Below are positions 48,537 to 57,978 of a stretch of DNA of 64,000 bases, one piece after another. The number at the start of each line of letters is the position of its first letter. Position 1 is the first letter of the stretch. The stretch is from NCBI RefSeq assembly GCF_000233715.2, contig NC_021184.1:2194001-2258000 (forward strand), given 5' to 3'. The notes below the pieces were generated by a model. The model did not search any database. It was given only the letters and a program-made list of their open reading frames with translations, and was not told the DNA's origin. This DNA is from Desulfoscipio gibsoniae DSM 7213. Its GTDB lineage: Bacteria > Bacillota > Desulfotomaculia > Desulfotomaculales > Desulfallaceae. The translations under genes and the position numbers were made by a program.

Positions 48537-50197
48537 GGACTTGCTGAACTAAACAAAAACCCAATAAAATCAAGGATTTAGGAGCATATTTGTCGAAATA
48601 AGATGCATGGAAAATGCGGTAAAGATTGCAAAAACCGTGCACCTGGAGGCAAAAAATATGTTCCGTAAAGTGGAAAACCAATATTATCTTGAAGAATTTA
48701 TATTGCCTTTTGAAGGCAAATTAAGAGCTGATAACCGCTGGGTAAAACTAGCTAAAATTATCCCCTGGGAAAGCATCGAAGAACGCTATGCCAATCTTTT
48801 TCCCAGCAACCGTGGACAGTTGGCTAAACCCGTCAGAATGGCCCTTGGTGCCTTAATCATTAAAGAGAAATGTGGCTATAGTGACCGTGAAACAGTGGAG
48901 CAGATCACTGAGAATCCCTATTTGCAATACTTTATCGGTCTAAGGGAATACCATGATCGGCCGCCATTTGATTCTTCACTAATGGTCCACTTTCGTAAGC
49001 GTTTTGGCTCTGAAACCCTAAAAGATATCAACGAAGAAATCTGTCGTGCCGCCAAGAAAGCGGAAGAGCAAAAGAAGGACGATGACAACAAGCCTAAACC
49101 ACCTTCAGGTGGCAAAAAAACGCACGCGAAAGAACCAAATAGCCCAAAAAGCAAAGCCTCTTCTTTTGAGGTATATCCGGCAAACAAAGGCAAACTCATC
49201 TTGGATGCCACCTGCGCCCCGGCAGACATACGCTACCCCACTGACTTATCCTTGCTTAACGAAGCTAGGGAGAAGTTGGATAACATTATCGATCTCGTGC
49301 ACAAGACTCTTGGTAAGCCAGGTAGAAGACCACGTACTTATCGTCAAATAGCTCGTAAAGCCTACCTTAACATTGTTCACAACAGAAAGCCTGGTAAAAA
49401 AGCTATCCGAAAAGCCATCGGCAAGCAGCTGCGCTATGTGAGGCGCAACCTAAGTGCTGTAGACCGCCTACTAGCTATGGCCGGTGATAGTCATGGTCTA
49501 AGTCAGAAACAACAGGATACATTGCGCACCATACGTATGGTCTATGAACAACAACTCCATATGTATACCTACCGCAAACACAAGATAAATGATCGCATTG
49601 TAAGCATCAGCCAGCCGCATGTGCGTCCCATTGTCCGAGGTAAAGCCACAGCTGATGTCGAGTTCGGTGCCAAAGTCGCTATCAGTATGATAGATGGTTA
49701 CGCCTTTGTGGAAACGCTAAGTTGGGACGCCTTTAATGAAGGGGTAACCTTGCAAGAATCGGTGGAATATTACCGCCAAAAGTACGGGTACTACCCTGAA
49801 GCCGTTCAGGCAGACAAAATATACCGGAATAGGGAAAACCTGCGCTTCTGCGATAGATATAACATACGGCTCAGTGGACCACGGCTAGGAAGACCACTGA
49901 TTGATAAAGTACTACAGAGAGAACAGAGACGCATAGAACGGCAAGATGCCAGCGAACGCAATGCTGTAGAAGCGAAATTCGGAGAAGGCAAGCGTCGCTA
50001 TGGATTGGCACGTATTATGGCACGTCTAAAAGAGACCGCCGAAAGCGTGATCTGCCTGCAGTTCCTAGTAATGAATTTGGAACGTAGGCTCCGTGTTCTT
50101 TTGTTCTTTTTTATGCGGCGTCTGTTTCGGTATAATCTGGGTTTTCAAGAACCGTTATTATACTGTTTTAATTAAAATAAGTTCGGTTCAGCAAGCC
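48537..50197 (+). mobile_element. IS5/IS1182-type insertion sequence, intact
   Basis: 1661 bases. The left end GGACTTGCTGAACTAAAC and right end (complement of GTTCGGTTCAGCAAGCC) are imperfect inverted repeats with about three differences. The same 7 bases (CTAATTA) flank both ends, so it is a recent insertion. One transposase gene fills it. It sits between the MCP gene and fliY, in the non-coding gap, and disrupts no gene. Confidence 0.85.
48658..50175 (+). CDS. IS5/IS1182-family DDE transposase
   Basis: 505 residues from ATG at 48658 with CTGGAGG; the frame opens upstream at 48607 without a site. The DUF772-type N-terminus (LPFEGKLRADNRWVKLAKI, GALIIKEKCGYSDRETVEQI) is followed by an insertion rich in Lys and Pro (about 150-180), then the DDE part: LILDATCAPADIRYP (first Asp), VQADKIYRNRENL (second Asp) and the last acidic residue in ERNAVEAKFGEGKRRYG. 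Complete, so the IS may be active. Confidence 0.92.
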   Translation: MFRKVENQYYLEEFILPFEGKLRADNRWVKLAKIIPWESIEERYANLFPSNRGQLAKPVRMALGALIIKEKCGYSDRETVEQITENPYLQYFIGLREYHDRPPFDSSLMVHFRKRFGSETLKDINEEICRAAKKAEEQKKDDDNKPKPPSGGKKTHAKEPNSPKSKASSFEVYPANKGKLILDATCAPADIRYPTDLSLLNEAREKLDNIIDLVHKTLGKPGRRPRTYRQIARKAYLNIVHNRKPGKKAIRKAIGKQLRYVRRNLSAVDRLLAMAGDSHGLSQKQQDTLRTIRMVYEQQLHMYTYRKHKINDRIVSISQPHVRPIVRGKATADVEFGAKVAISMIDGYAFVETLSWDAFNEGVTLQESVEYYRQKYGYYPEAVQADKIYRNRENLRFCDRYNIRLSGPRLGRPLIDKVLQREQRRIERQDASERNAVEAKFGEGKRRYGLARIMARLKETAESVICLQFLVMNLERRLRVLLFFFMRRLFRYNLGFQEPLLYCFN

Positions 50198-50204
50198 CTA
50201 ATTA
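50198..50204 (+). repeat. Target-site duplication, right (CTAATTA)
   Basis: Matches 48530-48536. Confidence 0.75.
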
Positions 50205-50249
50205 TAAATGAAAATAGACTTTTTATTGCAAGTATATCTCTTTTACTTT

Positions 50250-51638
50250 TTATCCTTTTAAGGTATCAATCCTTGCTTTGGTAGAAATTATACTGTTAAT
50301 TTTAATACCGAAGTTTTCATTTACCACCACAACCTCGCCTTTTGCAATTAACTTTCCGTTAATCAGTATATCTACAGGTTCATCGACTAATGTTTCCAGC
50401 TCTACAATAGCTCCCGGGGTCATTTGTAATACCTCTTTAATTTGTTTTTTAGCACGACCCAGTACTACCGATACTTTCAAAGGAATATCCAAAAGTAAAT
50501 TAAGTTTATCAAGAGCCACACCGGATAAAATATTTTTTTCCATATCTTGTGGTTGGTTTAGCTCTTCTTCACTTTTCGTAAAACTTGCTTCAGTTACTTC
50601 ATGAAGAATTTGTTCTCCGGTCGATGCACTTGCGTTAAGATCGAGTACCTTTTCATGCCCCGCCGGTTTTTGGGGAACAGATGTAATTAGTGCATCATCT
50701 CCGCCACTAAGCTTTTTCCAAAGTAGCATAGCCTGTTCACGGGCAGTTTCTATATCTAGCACCTGCATAATACTTGTATCTAATAAATCTTCTATCTTCA
50801 TACGGAATGAAATAACTACTATGGGATCACCGAATGGTAGAGTAACGTTTATTTTTTCTGTGTTCTGAACTATATCGGTTTCCGGAGGTAATATATAAAA
50901 CTTTCGTTCCAGAAGGTCTGCCAAGGCTGTTGACGCGGTGCCTATCATTTGATTCATGGCTTCTGAAGCGGCGCTGATTTCCATTTCAGAAATCTCTTCC
51001 GAAAGTTCGGACCCGTCGCCGCCCATCATCAAATTAGCCATAATAATGGCATCATGCATTTTTATTATTAGAACATTGTAACAATCAAAGCCCTTCGTAA
51101 ACTTTACCTTAATAATTAAATAAGGACTATCAAACTGATTAAAAAAATCATCTTGGTTGGTTACAATTACTTTAGGGCTGGTAATTTGCACTCGCTTGTT
51201 TAATAACTGGGATAAGGTAGTGGCAGAAGACCCCATAGAAATATTACCTATTTCACCCAGTGCGTCTTTTTCTTCTACAGTTAAGTCCGAAGTTAAATCT
51301 ATTAGGGCCTCAGTATTATTAAACGACGCTCCCTCATTGTCTTGCTCATCTTCATCAACTAGCCGCTCATTATCCAAATCCTCACCCTGGCGTTCAAGTA
51401 ATTCCTGCCGGTCGTTTTGGGCAGTCATTATGAGAGCATCAATATCATTTTGATCTAAATTTTGATCTTTATCAGATTGAGATAACTGGTAGCTGTCTTG
51501 AGCGCCCCGGAGCATTTTATCTATTTCATCTTGTGTTAAATCGCTGCCATTATCATTTTCAGGTTGTTTTTGTTGAATATCATTTCCATTTAACAGAGCA
51601 TCTATTTCCTCTTGTTGGAGTAGTTTATTATCAATCAT
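50250..51638 (-). CDS. fliY: Flagellar motor switch phosphatase FliY
   Basis: 462 residues. An N-terminal FliM-like peptide (QQEEIDALLNG) and Asp/Gln-rich linker are followed by CheC-type phosphatase modules (LGEIGNISMGSSATTL and EAMNQMIGTASTALADLL, each with the E-x2-N active-site pattern) and a C-terminal FliN/SpoA domain (LLDIPLKVSVVLGRAKKQI, GAIVELETLVDEPVDILING). FliY dephosphorylates CheY-P and is part of the switch C-ring. ATG with GGGGAATTTAATA; it overlaps the fliM stop by 8 bases. Last gene of the operon. Confidence 0.95.
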   Translation of the reverse strand: MIDNKLLQQEEIDALLNGNDIQQKQPENDNGSDLTQDEIDKMLRGAQDSYQLSQSDKDQNLDQNDIDALIMTAQNDRQELLERQGEDLDNERLVDEDEQDNEGASFNNTEALIDLTSDLTVEEKDALGEIGNISMGSSATTLSQLLNKRVQITSPKVIVTNQDDFFNQFDSPYLIIKVKFTKGFDCYNVLIIKMHDAIIMANLMMGGDGSELSEEISEMEISAASEAMNQMIGTASTALADLLERKFYILPPETDIVQNTEKINVTLPFGDPIVVISFRMKIEDLLDTSIMQVLDIETAREQAMLLWKKLSGGDDALITSVPQKPAGHEKVLDLNASASTGEQILHEVTEASFTKSEEELNQPQDMEKNILSGVALDKLNLLLDIPLKVSVVLGRAKKQIKEVLQMTPGAIVELETLVDEPVDILINGKLIAKGEVVVVNENFGIKINSIISTKARIDTLKG

Positions 51639-52629
51639 TATTAAATTCCCCTTCAATAAGCGAAACAATTTGAATAGCCAAATTTTCGTCTACTAATCCC
51701 ACCTGCGCGCCAAATTTTAAGTTTTCTCCAACTAATACATTAATGTCACTATTAATATTCTGATCAAGTACAATAACGTCACCTTGTTGTATTTGCAAAA
51801 GGTCATTAACCGTTATTTGGGTATCGCCCAGCACAGCAGTAATATCGATATTGCAATGATTTAACCAGTGTAAAATATTAGCATAGTCGTCTTCATGGGA
51901 AGATGAAAAGTTTCTGATGAACTGCTGTCGCATTGAAAGTTTGGCAATTACGGGATCCAGCGTAATATACGGGTAACATAAATTTATCATTCCCTGGATA
52001 TTTTCCCCTAGTGATACAGTAAACGTTAAAAGTGCTACCACTTCATTTGGCGAATAAAGCTGCTGCAAACGGGGGTTTGTTTCTACGGAATATAATTCCG
52101 GTTTAACCTCGAAAATATCCTGCCAAGTAGGAATAAAGTATTCTAAAATTTTGGTCATTATTTTTTTAGTTACCTGAATTTCAATATCGGTTAATTCCCT
52201 GTTTAAATCTCCGGTAGAACCGTTCCCACCAAACATTAAATCAATTACAGGGAATATAAAAGCATTATTAGCCTCCAATATAACTGATCCATTCAAAGGC
52301 AACAAGTCAAATATTGTAAGTACTGTAGGAGTTGGTATAGAACGTATAAATTCGTCAAATATGGTCTGGCTCACAGAAACTAATTCAATGTTTACATTTG
52401 ATCTTAAATAGCCTGACAAAAAACTTGTTACATGTCGAGCAAAAAGGTTGTGCAGTATTTCCAGGGTTCTTAAATGTTCCTTGGAAAATTTATTTGGCCG
52501 GCGAAAGTCGTAACTTTTAATTTTTATTTCTTGACCGGTTTTCGTATCAATTTCCTCTATAGGGATGTCACCAGTATTTAATGCATCCAATAATGCGTCA
52601 ATTTCACCCTGAGAAAGGATTTCCTGCAT
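51631..52629 (-). CDS. fliM: Flagellar motor switch protein FliM
   Basis: 332 residues. The CheY-P-binding N-terminal peptide LSQGEIDALLDAL is followed by the middle CheC-like domain (SSHEDDYANILH region) and the C-terminal SpoA domain (GDIVVLDQNINSDINVLVG-type). Start ATG with GGGGGATAAATATG. It binds phospho-CheY to set rotation. It overlaps fliY downstream. Confidence 0.95.
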   Translation of the reverse strand: MQEILSQGEIDALLDALNTGDIPIEEIDTKTGQEIKIKSYDFRRPNKFSKEHLRTLEILHNLFARHVTSFLSGYLRSNVNIELVSVSQTIFDEFIRSIPTPTVLTIFDLLPLNGSVILEANNAFIFPVIDLMFGGNGSTGDLNRELTDIEIQVTKKIMTKILEYFIPTWQDIFEVKPELYSVETNPRLQQLYSPNEVVALLTFTVSLGENIQGMINLCYPYITLDPVIAKLSMRQQFIRNFSSSHEDDYANILHWLNHCNIDITAVLGDTQITVNDLLQIQQGDVIVLDQNINSDINVLVGENLKFGAQVGLVDENLAIQIVSLIEGEFNND

Positions 52630-52646
52630 ATTTATCCCCCAATTAT

Positions 52647-53012
52647 TTATCTATTCATAACTCTTTCAATAGCTTGAGCAATCCTATCTTGTTTAAATGG
52701 TTTGACAATAAAATCCATAGCCCCGGATTGAATAGCCTCCATAACCATAGATTGCTGACCCATAGCACTGCACATAACAATTTTAGCATTGGGATCTATT
52801 CTTTTAATTGCCTTGACTCCTTCAATACCATCCATTTCCGGCATAGTTATATCCATAGTTACCAGATCCGGTTTAAGCTCAGAGTATAACTCTGCAGCCT
52901 GTTTACCGTTTTCTGCCTCCCCCACTACTTCGTAACCCAATTTGGTAACAATATTTTTGATCATCATACGCATAAAAGTTGCATCATCAACTATAAGAAT
53001 TCTTATTGACAT
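52647..53012 (-). CDS. cheY: CheY chemotaxis response regulator
   Basis: 121 residues: a lone receiver domain. Acidic pocket ILIVDDATFMR, phospho-acceptor Asp in LVTMDITMPEMDG, Thr/Ser in VMCSAMGQQ and Lys in DFIVKPFK. No output domain. Phosphorylated by CheA, which is not in this window. It lies 17 bases upstream of fliM. Confidence 0.95.
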   Translation of the reverse strand: MSIRILIVDDATFMRMMIKNIVTKLGYEVVGEAENGKQAAELYSELKPDLVTMDITMPEMDGIEGVKAIKRIDPNAKIVMCSAMGQQSMVMEAIQSGAMDFIVKPFKQDRIAQAIERVMNR

Positions 53013-53030
53013 TATTTTCCCCCCACTGTA

Positions 53031-53651
53031 TTAATCTTCTATACCTAAAGCAATAAATAGTTTATTAAATGACTCCGGATCAGGCATTAAGAAAAAAAAG
53101 CCATTTATTTTACGATCATCTCGATACATCTCGGTTTTAATAGTTAAAACATTATCTCCCTCTGGTTGACCGCTGGTGGTTATTAATGTCGTAAATATAG
53201 CCGCCAGCATGTCAAAGGCAAAAATCGGCGTAGATGGTATGATCTTTAAATTAGTAAAATTGCTAATTGCAGATATAAATGATCCCGTTAAAATATTACC
53301 TATTTCATTAATTGTAGAAGTGGCCATATCATCCAGTCCGTTTGTAGTTCCGTCTTCGAACCCCATCAGCATGTCTACCAATTTATACGTACTAGATTTG
53401 TTAAAAATATAAAATACAATACCATTGATATCACCATCCAGCTTTAAGCTGACACAGGAGACCAGTTCCTCATATCCCCCAAGAATATTTATTACTTCTT
53501 CCATGCTAATAAAATCCGCATGTGGAACGTCCATGCCAATTTTTCTTTCCAACATCTCCGACAGTGAAGTTGCGGCATGCCCTAAACCAATGTTACCTAT
53601 CTCCCGCAGCGCATCAATTTGTAGTTCCGTTAATTTGTTGGATTCAAACAT
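53031..53651 (-). CDS. cheC: CheC CheY-P phosphatase
   Basis: 206 residues from ATG with AAGGGG. Two pseudo-repeated active sites, REIGNIGLGHAATSLSEML and NEIGNILTGSFISAI, carry the E-x2-N pattern. CheC removes phosphate from CheY and its activity is stimulated by CheD, encoded two genes upstream here. The frame opens 8 codons earlier without a site. Confidence 0.94.
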   Translation of the reverse strand: MFESNKLTELQIDALREIGNIGLGHAATSLSEMLERKIGMDVPHADFISMEEVINILGGYEELVSCVSLKLDGDINGIVFYIFNKSSTYKLVDMLMGFEDGTTNGLDDMATSTINEIGNILTGSFISAISNFTNLKIIPSTPIFAFDMLAAIFTTLITTSGQPEGDNVLTIKTEMYRDDRKINGFFFLMPDPESFNKLFIALGIED

Positions 53652-53677
53652 GATATCAACCCCTTCATCCCACACGG

Positions 53678-54451
53678 CTAGAAGTTTAGTTTTCTATAAA
53701 AACACGGAGATAATTTTTCAAAACCTAATTCCCGGTAATTAAATAACATTTCACTTCCGCCAATAAATAGCACCCCTCCGGGATTTAAAGATTTATTAAA
53801 TTTCTTATGTATCTCATCTTGTGCTTCCCTGGTAAAATATATAGTAACATTACGGCAAACAATAAGATCATAGCTTTTCTGATAGTCATTATTTAAAAGG
53901 TTATGATAACGGTAGAAGACCTTTTTTTTAATAGTATCTTTTAATAAATATAAATCACCTTGCTTGATAAAAAAACGATTGATCCTTTCCTCACTGACAT
54001 TTTTAAGACTATCATGTCCATACCTGGCTTCCATTGCTTTATTTAATATTGTTCTATCTATATCAGTTGCATGGATGCTGCTCCTTGAAGACAGCCCTAA
54101 CTCTTCTAAAATAATAGCAATCGAATAAGGTTCCGATCCATTAGAGCAGGCGGCACTCCATATTTTTACCGGATGACGTCCTTTGAATAATTGCGGAAGG
54201 TATTTTTCTTTTAATTCAACAAACCTCTGTGGATCTCTGAAGAATTCTGAAACATTAATAGTTAAAAAGTCCAAAAACTTTTCGTAGCAATCCTTTTCTT
54301 TGGTAAGTTGATTAAATAGTTCTTCATAATTTTTTAATTTTAATCTATTAAGATAAGAATCAAGGCGGCGCTGTAACTGTTTTTCCTTATAACTATGTAA
54401 ATCCAAACGGAATGTGGCCATGACTCTGGTTTTAAAATCATTAATATGCAT
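53678..54451 (-). CDS. cheR: CheR chemoreceptor methyltransferase
   Basis: 257 residues. N-terminal helical domain (LQRRLDSYLNRLKLKNYEELF) and an AdoMet domain with FFRDPQRF, VKIWSAACSNGSEPYSIA and LIVCRNVTIYF. It methylates Glu residues of MCPs. It begins exactly where cheD ends. Confidence 0.95.
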   Translation of the reverse strand: MHINDFKTRVMATFRLDLHSYKEKQLQRRLDSYLNRLKLKNYEELFNQLTKEKDCYEKFLDFLTINVSEFFRDPQRFVELKEKYLPQLFKGRHPVKIWSAACSNGSEPYSIAIILEELGLSSRSSIHATDIDRTILNKAMEARYGHDSLKNVSEERINRFFIKQGDLYLLKDTIKKKVFYRYHNLLNNDYQKSYDLIVCRNVTIYFTREAQDEIHKKFNKSLNPGGVLFIGGSEMLFNYRELGFEKLSPCFYRKLNF

Positions 54452-54952
54452 TTAAATCACCTTTATATTTTTTCCGAGCGTTTTCACCAGTACTTCTCCC
54501 GTTACGAGATCCAGGTACATGGTCCGGCCTTTATTTCCCCCTACATCTTCACCAATAATTCGTATAGACATTTCTTTTAATATTTTACGCGACATCTCAA
54601 CATTTCGTTCACCAATATTAAATATTTGCTTTTGATTAACACCGGTAAACATCTGGGCCCCCCCTATAAGTTTGGCTTGTAGCATGTTCTTACTGGTACC
54701 TTGCTTAACCATATCTTTAATCAAAAGTGGTATGCCCAAATCAGCATATTTCTCGTATTTATTTATTCTGTTGAAATCTTTACTGTTTGGCAGCATTACG
54801 TGTAGTAGGCCACCTAATTTATTTTTTGGATCCCACAAACTAACTCCCACGCAAGACCCTAACCCCAAAGTAACAAGACGCCCCGGACTCCTAGAAATCT
54901 TATACTCACCAATGCCAACGTGAAGATCATTAACATTTTTGGTTAATTGCAT
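54452..54952 (-). CDS. cheD: CheD chemoreceptor glutamine deamidase
   Basis: 166 residues. Motif TLGLGSCVGVSLWDPKNKLGGLLHVMLP gives the catalytic Cys (GLGSC) and His (LLHVML); Thr site nearby. CheD deamidates receptor glutamines and stimulates CheC. ATG with AGGTGAGGC. Translation of cheR follows with no gap. Confidence 0.96.
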   Translation of the reverse strand: MQLTKNVNDLHVGIGEYKISRSPGRLVTLGLGSCVGVSLWDPKNKLGGLLHVMLPNSKDFNRINKYEKYADLGIPLLIKDMVKQGTSKNMLQAKLIGGAQMFTGVNQKQIFNIGERNVEMSRKILKEMSIRIIGEDVGGNKGRTMYLDLVTGEVLVKTLGKNIKVI

Positions 54953-54970
54953 TGCCTCACCTATATTTAT

Positions 54971-55741
54971 TTATTTTTGTAGGTTGTTTGTGATATTCCA
55001 CATTTGATCAACAGTTGTTATTGTCTTTCCATTAAATTGAATAGATCGCTGCGTTTCAATTAATAACTTCATTTCCATTACCAAATCTACGTTTGAAGTT
55101 TCAAGATTACCCTGTCTAATAAAACCCGTTTCCTTACCCGGAATCACACTATCAGGTGTATTGTTTTCATCATGAGGTATAAATAAACTATCACCTAATG
55201 CATTAAGCTCCTGAGACGGGCTCTTAAAGACCGCAAGTTCTATTTGTCCTACTACTTGTAAATCTCCGTTTTCATCTTTACAGGAAATTTCACCTGTATC
55301 ATTAATAGCCAAATCACTATAATTATCGGGCAATTCTTCGTCTATTAACTTATACCCCTGGCTATTTGATATCCTACCATCAGCGTCCACATGAAAACTA
55401 CCGTCCCTAGTATAATAAATTTTACCGTCATTATCGGTTATCTGAAAAAATCCCTTTCCTTCAATAGCCAGATCAAGTGGCCGTCCGGTATATTTCAATA
55501 ATCCCTGATTAAAGTGGCGTTTGGTAACAGCGACACCACCTCCATGTACACCAGAAGCCTTATTTTCATTATTATCTTGTTGTTCACTTTGTACCAGACT
55601 TTTTTCCAACAGCTCTACAAAGTTGACAGATTGCCTTTTAAACCCTGTAGTGTTAAGGTTGGCAATATTATTAGCGACAACATCAAGCTTTTGAATCTTA
55701 GCTGATAAATTAGATCCTTCAGTATTAAGTGAATTAAACAA
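54971..55741 (-). CDS. Flagellar basal-body rod protein, FlgF/FlgG family (1)
   Basis: 256 residues. N-terminal rod pattern LDVVANNIANLNTTGFKRQSVNF and C-terminal LETSNVDLVMEMKLLIETQRSIQFNGKTI match the FlgG-type proteins (FlhP-like). With the adjacent paralogue it forms the rod/hook base outside the membrane. Middle: YYTRDGSFHVDADGRI, shared with the other copy. Start ATG with GGGGGAAGCATTTTG. Confidence 0.93.
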   Translation of the reverse strand: MFNSLNTEGSNLSAKIQKLDVVANNIANLNTTGFKRQSVNFVELLEKSLVQSEQQDNNENKASGVHGGGVAVTKRHFNQGLLKYTGRPLDLAIEGKGFFQITDNDGKIYYTRDGSFHVDADGRISNSQGYKLIDEELPDNYSDLAINDTGEISCKDENGDLQVVGQIELAVFKSPSQELNALGDSLFIPHDENNTPDSVIPGKETGFIRQGNLETSNVDLVMEMKLLIETQRSIQFNGKTITTVDQMWNITNNLQK

Positions 55742-55757
55742 AATGCTTCCCCCTGCT

Positions 55758-56534
55758 CTACCTTAATAACCCAACTTTATTTATGGCTATATCTAACATA
55801 CTATCTTGAGATTGTATAATCTTTTGTCCGGTTTCATAGGCGCGGGTGGCACTGATCAGTTCTACAGTTTCCTTTACAGGTTCAACATTTGCATTTTCTA
55901 AACAACTTTGAATTACAATTGGTTCTTCTACTGGTATAGGTTCCTGATTTTGAGGTAAGAGAAAATTACTTCCAAATCTGTCTAAATCATCTGTATTATC
56001 AAATGTTACAATCTCAAAAGTATTTACTACTACATCTTCTTCCATTACATTTCCTTTATTGTCGACCCAAAAGCTATCTACATTATTAACTGTAATAGCA
56101 CCATCATTACCCATGACTCGCAGACCCATATCATTTACCAAATATCCATCAGGGTCGATACTAAAACTTCCGTTACGTGTGTAATAAATATTTTCTTCAT
56201 TATCTGGATCCATTAAGGTAAAAAAACCCGGTCCTTGTAAAGCAAAATCAGTATTGTTACCTGTTATACTTGTTTGTCCATTAGACAAGTCTATATATAC
56301 TTGTTCAACTTTGGCCCCGTTATTGGTTTCTCCCAATACACTCCTATTTGGTAATAAGTTTGTGTTGTTTAGCTGCCCGACACTTAATTGTACAAGCTCT
56401 TGAAATGGCTTAACTATTATAAGATCTTTTTTAAAACCGGGTAAATTGGCATTGCTTAAATTGTAGGAAGCATTTTCAGTTCTAGAAATTTGCACATTCA
56501 TACCTGCTACGGTGTCATATATCCCCCTGATCAT
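55758..56534 (-). CDS. Flagellar basal-body rod protein, FlgF/FlgG family (2)
   Basis: 258 residues from ATG with AAAGGGG. N-terminal TENASYNLSNANLPGFKKDLI (the usual NIAN element is NLSN here), YYTRNGSFSIDPDGYLV in the middle and VKETVELISATRAYETGQKII at the C-terminus. Adjacent to the paralogue; likely FlhO/FlgF-type. The frame extends 10 codons upstream of the chosen start. Confidence 0.92.
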   Translation of the reverse strand: MIRGIYDTVAGMNVQISRTENASYNLSNANLPGFKKDLIIVKPFQELVQLSVGQLNNTNLLPNRSVLGETNNGAKVEQVYIDLSNGQTSITGNNTDFALQGPGFFTLMDPDNEENIYYTRNGSFSIDPDGYLVNDMGLRVMGNDGAITVNNVDSFWVDNKGNVMEEDVVVNTFEIVTFDNTDDLDRFGSNFLLPQNQEPIPVEEPIVIQSCLENANVEPVKETVELISATRAYETGQKIIQSQDSMLDIAINKVGLLR

Positions 56535-56564
56535 GAAAAGCCCCTTTCTTACAAATACATTCAT

Positions 56565-57305
56565 CTACAGAAGATTGGTGAGACGTTCTCTTAACCTTTG
56601 AATTGCCTTAGAGTGCAATTGGCAAACTCGGGATTCTGTAACTTCAAGGATACTGCCGATTTCCTTTAAAGTAAGTTCCTCTTGATAATAAAGAGCCAAT
56701 ATAAGCCTATCTCTTTCCGATAATTCTTTAATTGCAGCTACCAGTATTTCTTTCTCAGTTTGCTCTGTGATAAATTCCAGCGGATCCGGGCTCTTTTGAT
56801 TACATATAGATTCCGCCAGTGTAATCTCAATGCCTTGTCCATTGTTGTTATCTAGAGGTATAGAGAATGCATTACTATATTCTGCTGCTAGCTGCCTTAA
56901 TTGAGCACTATCTATGCCCATTTCTTGAGCCAATTCTTTTTCATTTACGGAATTTCCCTTTTGCAACAACCTATCCTTAGCCTTGTTTAACTTGTCGAAT
57001 TGTTGCCATTTGCTGCGAGGTACCCAGTTTTGCTTGCGAATCTCATCCAGCATTGCCCCCCGTATTCTGGTATAAGCGTAGTTTGCAAATTTAGTACCTA
57101 GCTTACTGTTATATTTTTCAATGGCATCCAGCAGTCCTATAACACCATAGCCCTCTAGATCCTCCCGGTCCATACCCGATGGTGTATTAACCGCTAGACG
57201 ACCGGCCAGGTACTTAACCAGATTAAGATGTTCTAATACTAACTGTTCTTTTAGAGAAGAGGATTTTGTTAGGTTATAATGTTCCCAAGTTATTGAGTCG
57301 CCCAT
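56565..57305 (-). CDS. fliA: Flagellar sigma factor sigma-28 (FliA/SigD)
   Basis: 246 residues from ATG with GGGGTG. Sigma-70 region 2 (MDREDLEGYGVIGLLDAIEKYN and ANYAYTRIRGAMLDEIRKQNWVPR), region 3 and region 4 with a helix-turn-helix (EIGSILEVTESRVCQLHSKAIQRL). The FliA/WhiG/SigD type. It would direct transcription of late flagellar and chemotaxis genes; no FlgM is present here. It lies in the middle of the export/motor operon, as in Bacillus. Confidence 0.95.
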   Translation of the reverse strand: MGDSITWEHYNLTKSSSLKEQLVLEHLNLVKYLAGRLAVNTPSGMDREDLEGYGVIGLLDAIEKYNSKLGTKFANYAYTRIRGAMLDEIRKQNWVPRSKWQQFDKLNKAKDRLLQKGNSVNEKELAQEMGIDSAQLRQLAAEYSNAFSIPLDNNNGQGIEITLAESICNQKSPDPLEFITEQTEKEILVAAIKELSERDRLILALYYQEELTLKEIGSILEVTESRVCQLHSKAIQRLRERLTNLL

Positions 57306-57318
57306 TTTTTCACCCCGT

Positions 57319-57963
57319 TTAACACAGGCGCTTTTGCTGAGCCATTCTTTCAAAGATATAGCGAACAATTAAATCTTGCTCCTTATATGTTATGTTCTCA
57401 TATTTTAATCCCAAATGATATATCTCCCTGTCTGGTTCAGCTTTCTCACTACGAACAACAATGGCTTTGACCTGTATTAATTCTGGTTTGTTTTGCAGCG
57501 GCAGATTAAACTTTAATAATAAACGTTCATGCTTGCGAATTTTTTTGGACACTGCCAATTTCATACCGCCGCCACTTATGTCGATTACCGTTCCTTTGTT
57601 ATATTTACTTTTATCTTCTTGGCAAGCGTATTCCACATCCATACTAATTACTTGAAGACGAAAATGTTTTCGCTGCTGAATCCTTATTATCTCTTTAGGA
57701 TAAGCCAACTGGTATAATTTGATTTTATCCATCACCAATCCGATTACTTGAGTGCTAAACATAAAACTGGCGTTTTTGGCAACGACTCGAACTCGTATAA
57801 TTTCATTTTGATACAATACCAAAGGTCTTTCTTTATTATAGGGTATAGCTATACTGATAGTTTCCATACCGGTGTCTTGAATTATGGAATTAAACCATAT
57901 ATCATTATTCTCTTTTGCCACCTGTATTTTTTGGTTAATATGAAGTTTTAACTCTTCAGGCAA
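57319..57963 (-). CDS. YcgR/YpfA-type PilZ flagellar brake protein
   Basis: 214 residues. An N-terminal YcgR domain (about 10-95) and a C-terminal PilZ domain with RKHFRLQVISMDVEY and TVIDISGGGMKLAV, the c-di-GMP-binding signature (RxxxR upstream, DxSxxG). It slows the motor when c-di-GMP is high. The position between flhG and fliA is typical of Firmicutes. Site TAAGGAGGACTT before the ATG. Confidence 0.9.
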   Translation of the reverse strand: MPEELKLHINQKIQVAKENNDIWFNSIIQDTGMETISIAIPYNKERPLVLYQNEIIRVRVVAKNASFMFSTQVIGLVMDKIKLYQLAYPKEIIRIQQRKHFRLQVISMDVEYACQEDKSKYNKGTVIDISGGGMKLAVSKKIRKHERLLLKFNLPLQNKPELIQVKAIVVRSEKAEPDREIYHLGLKYENITYKEQDLIVRYIFERMAQQKRLC

Positions 57964-57978
57964 AATAAGTCCTCCTTA

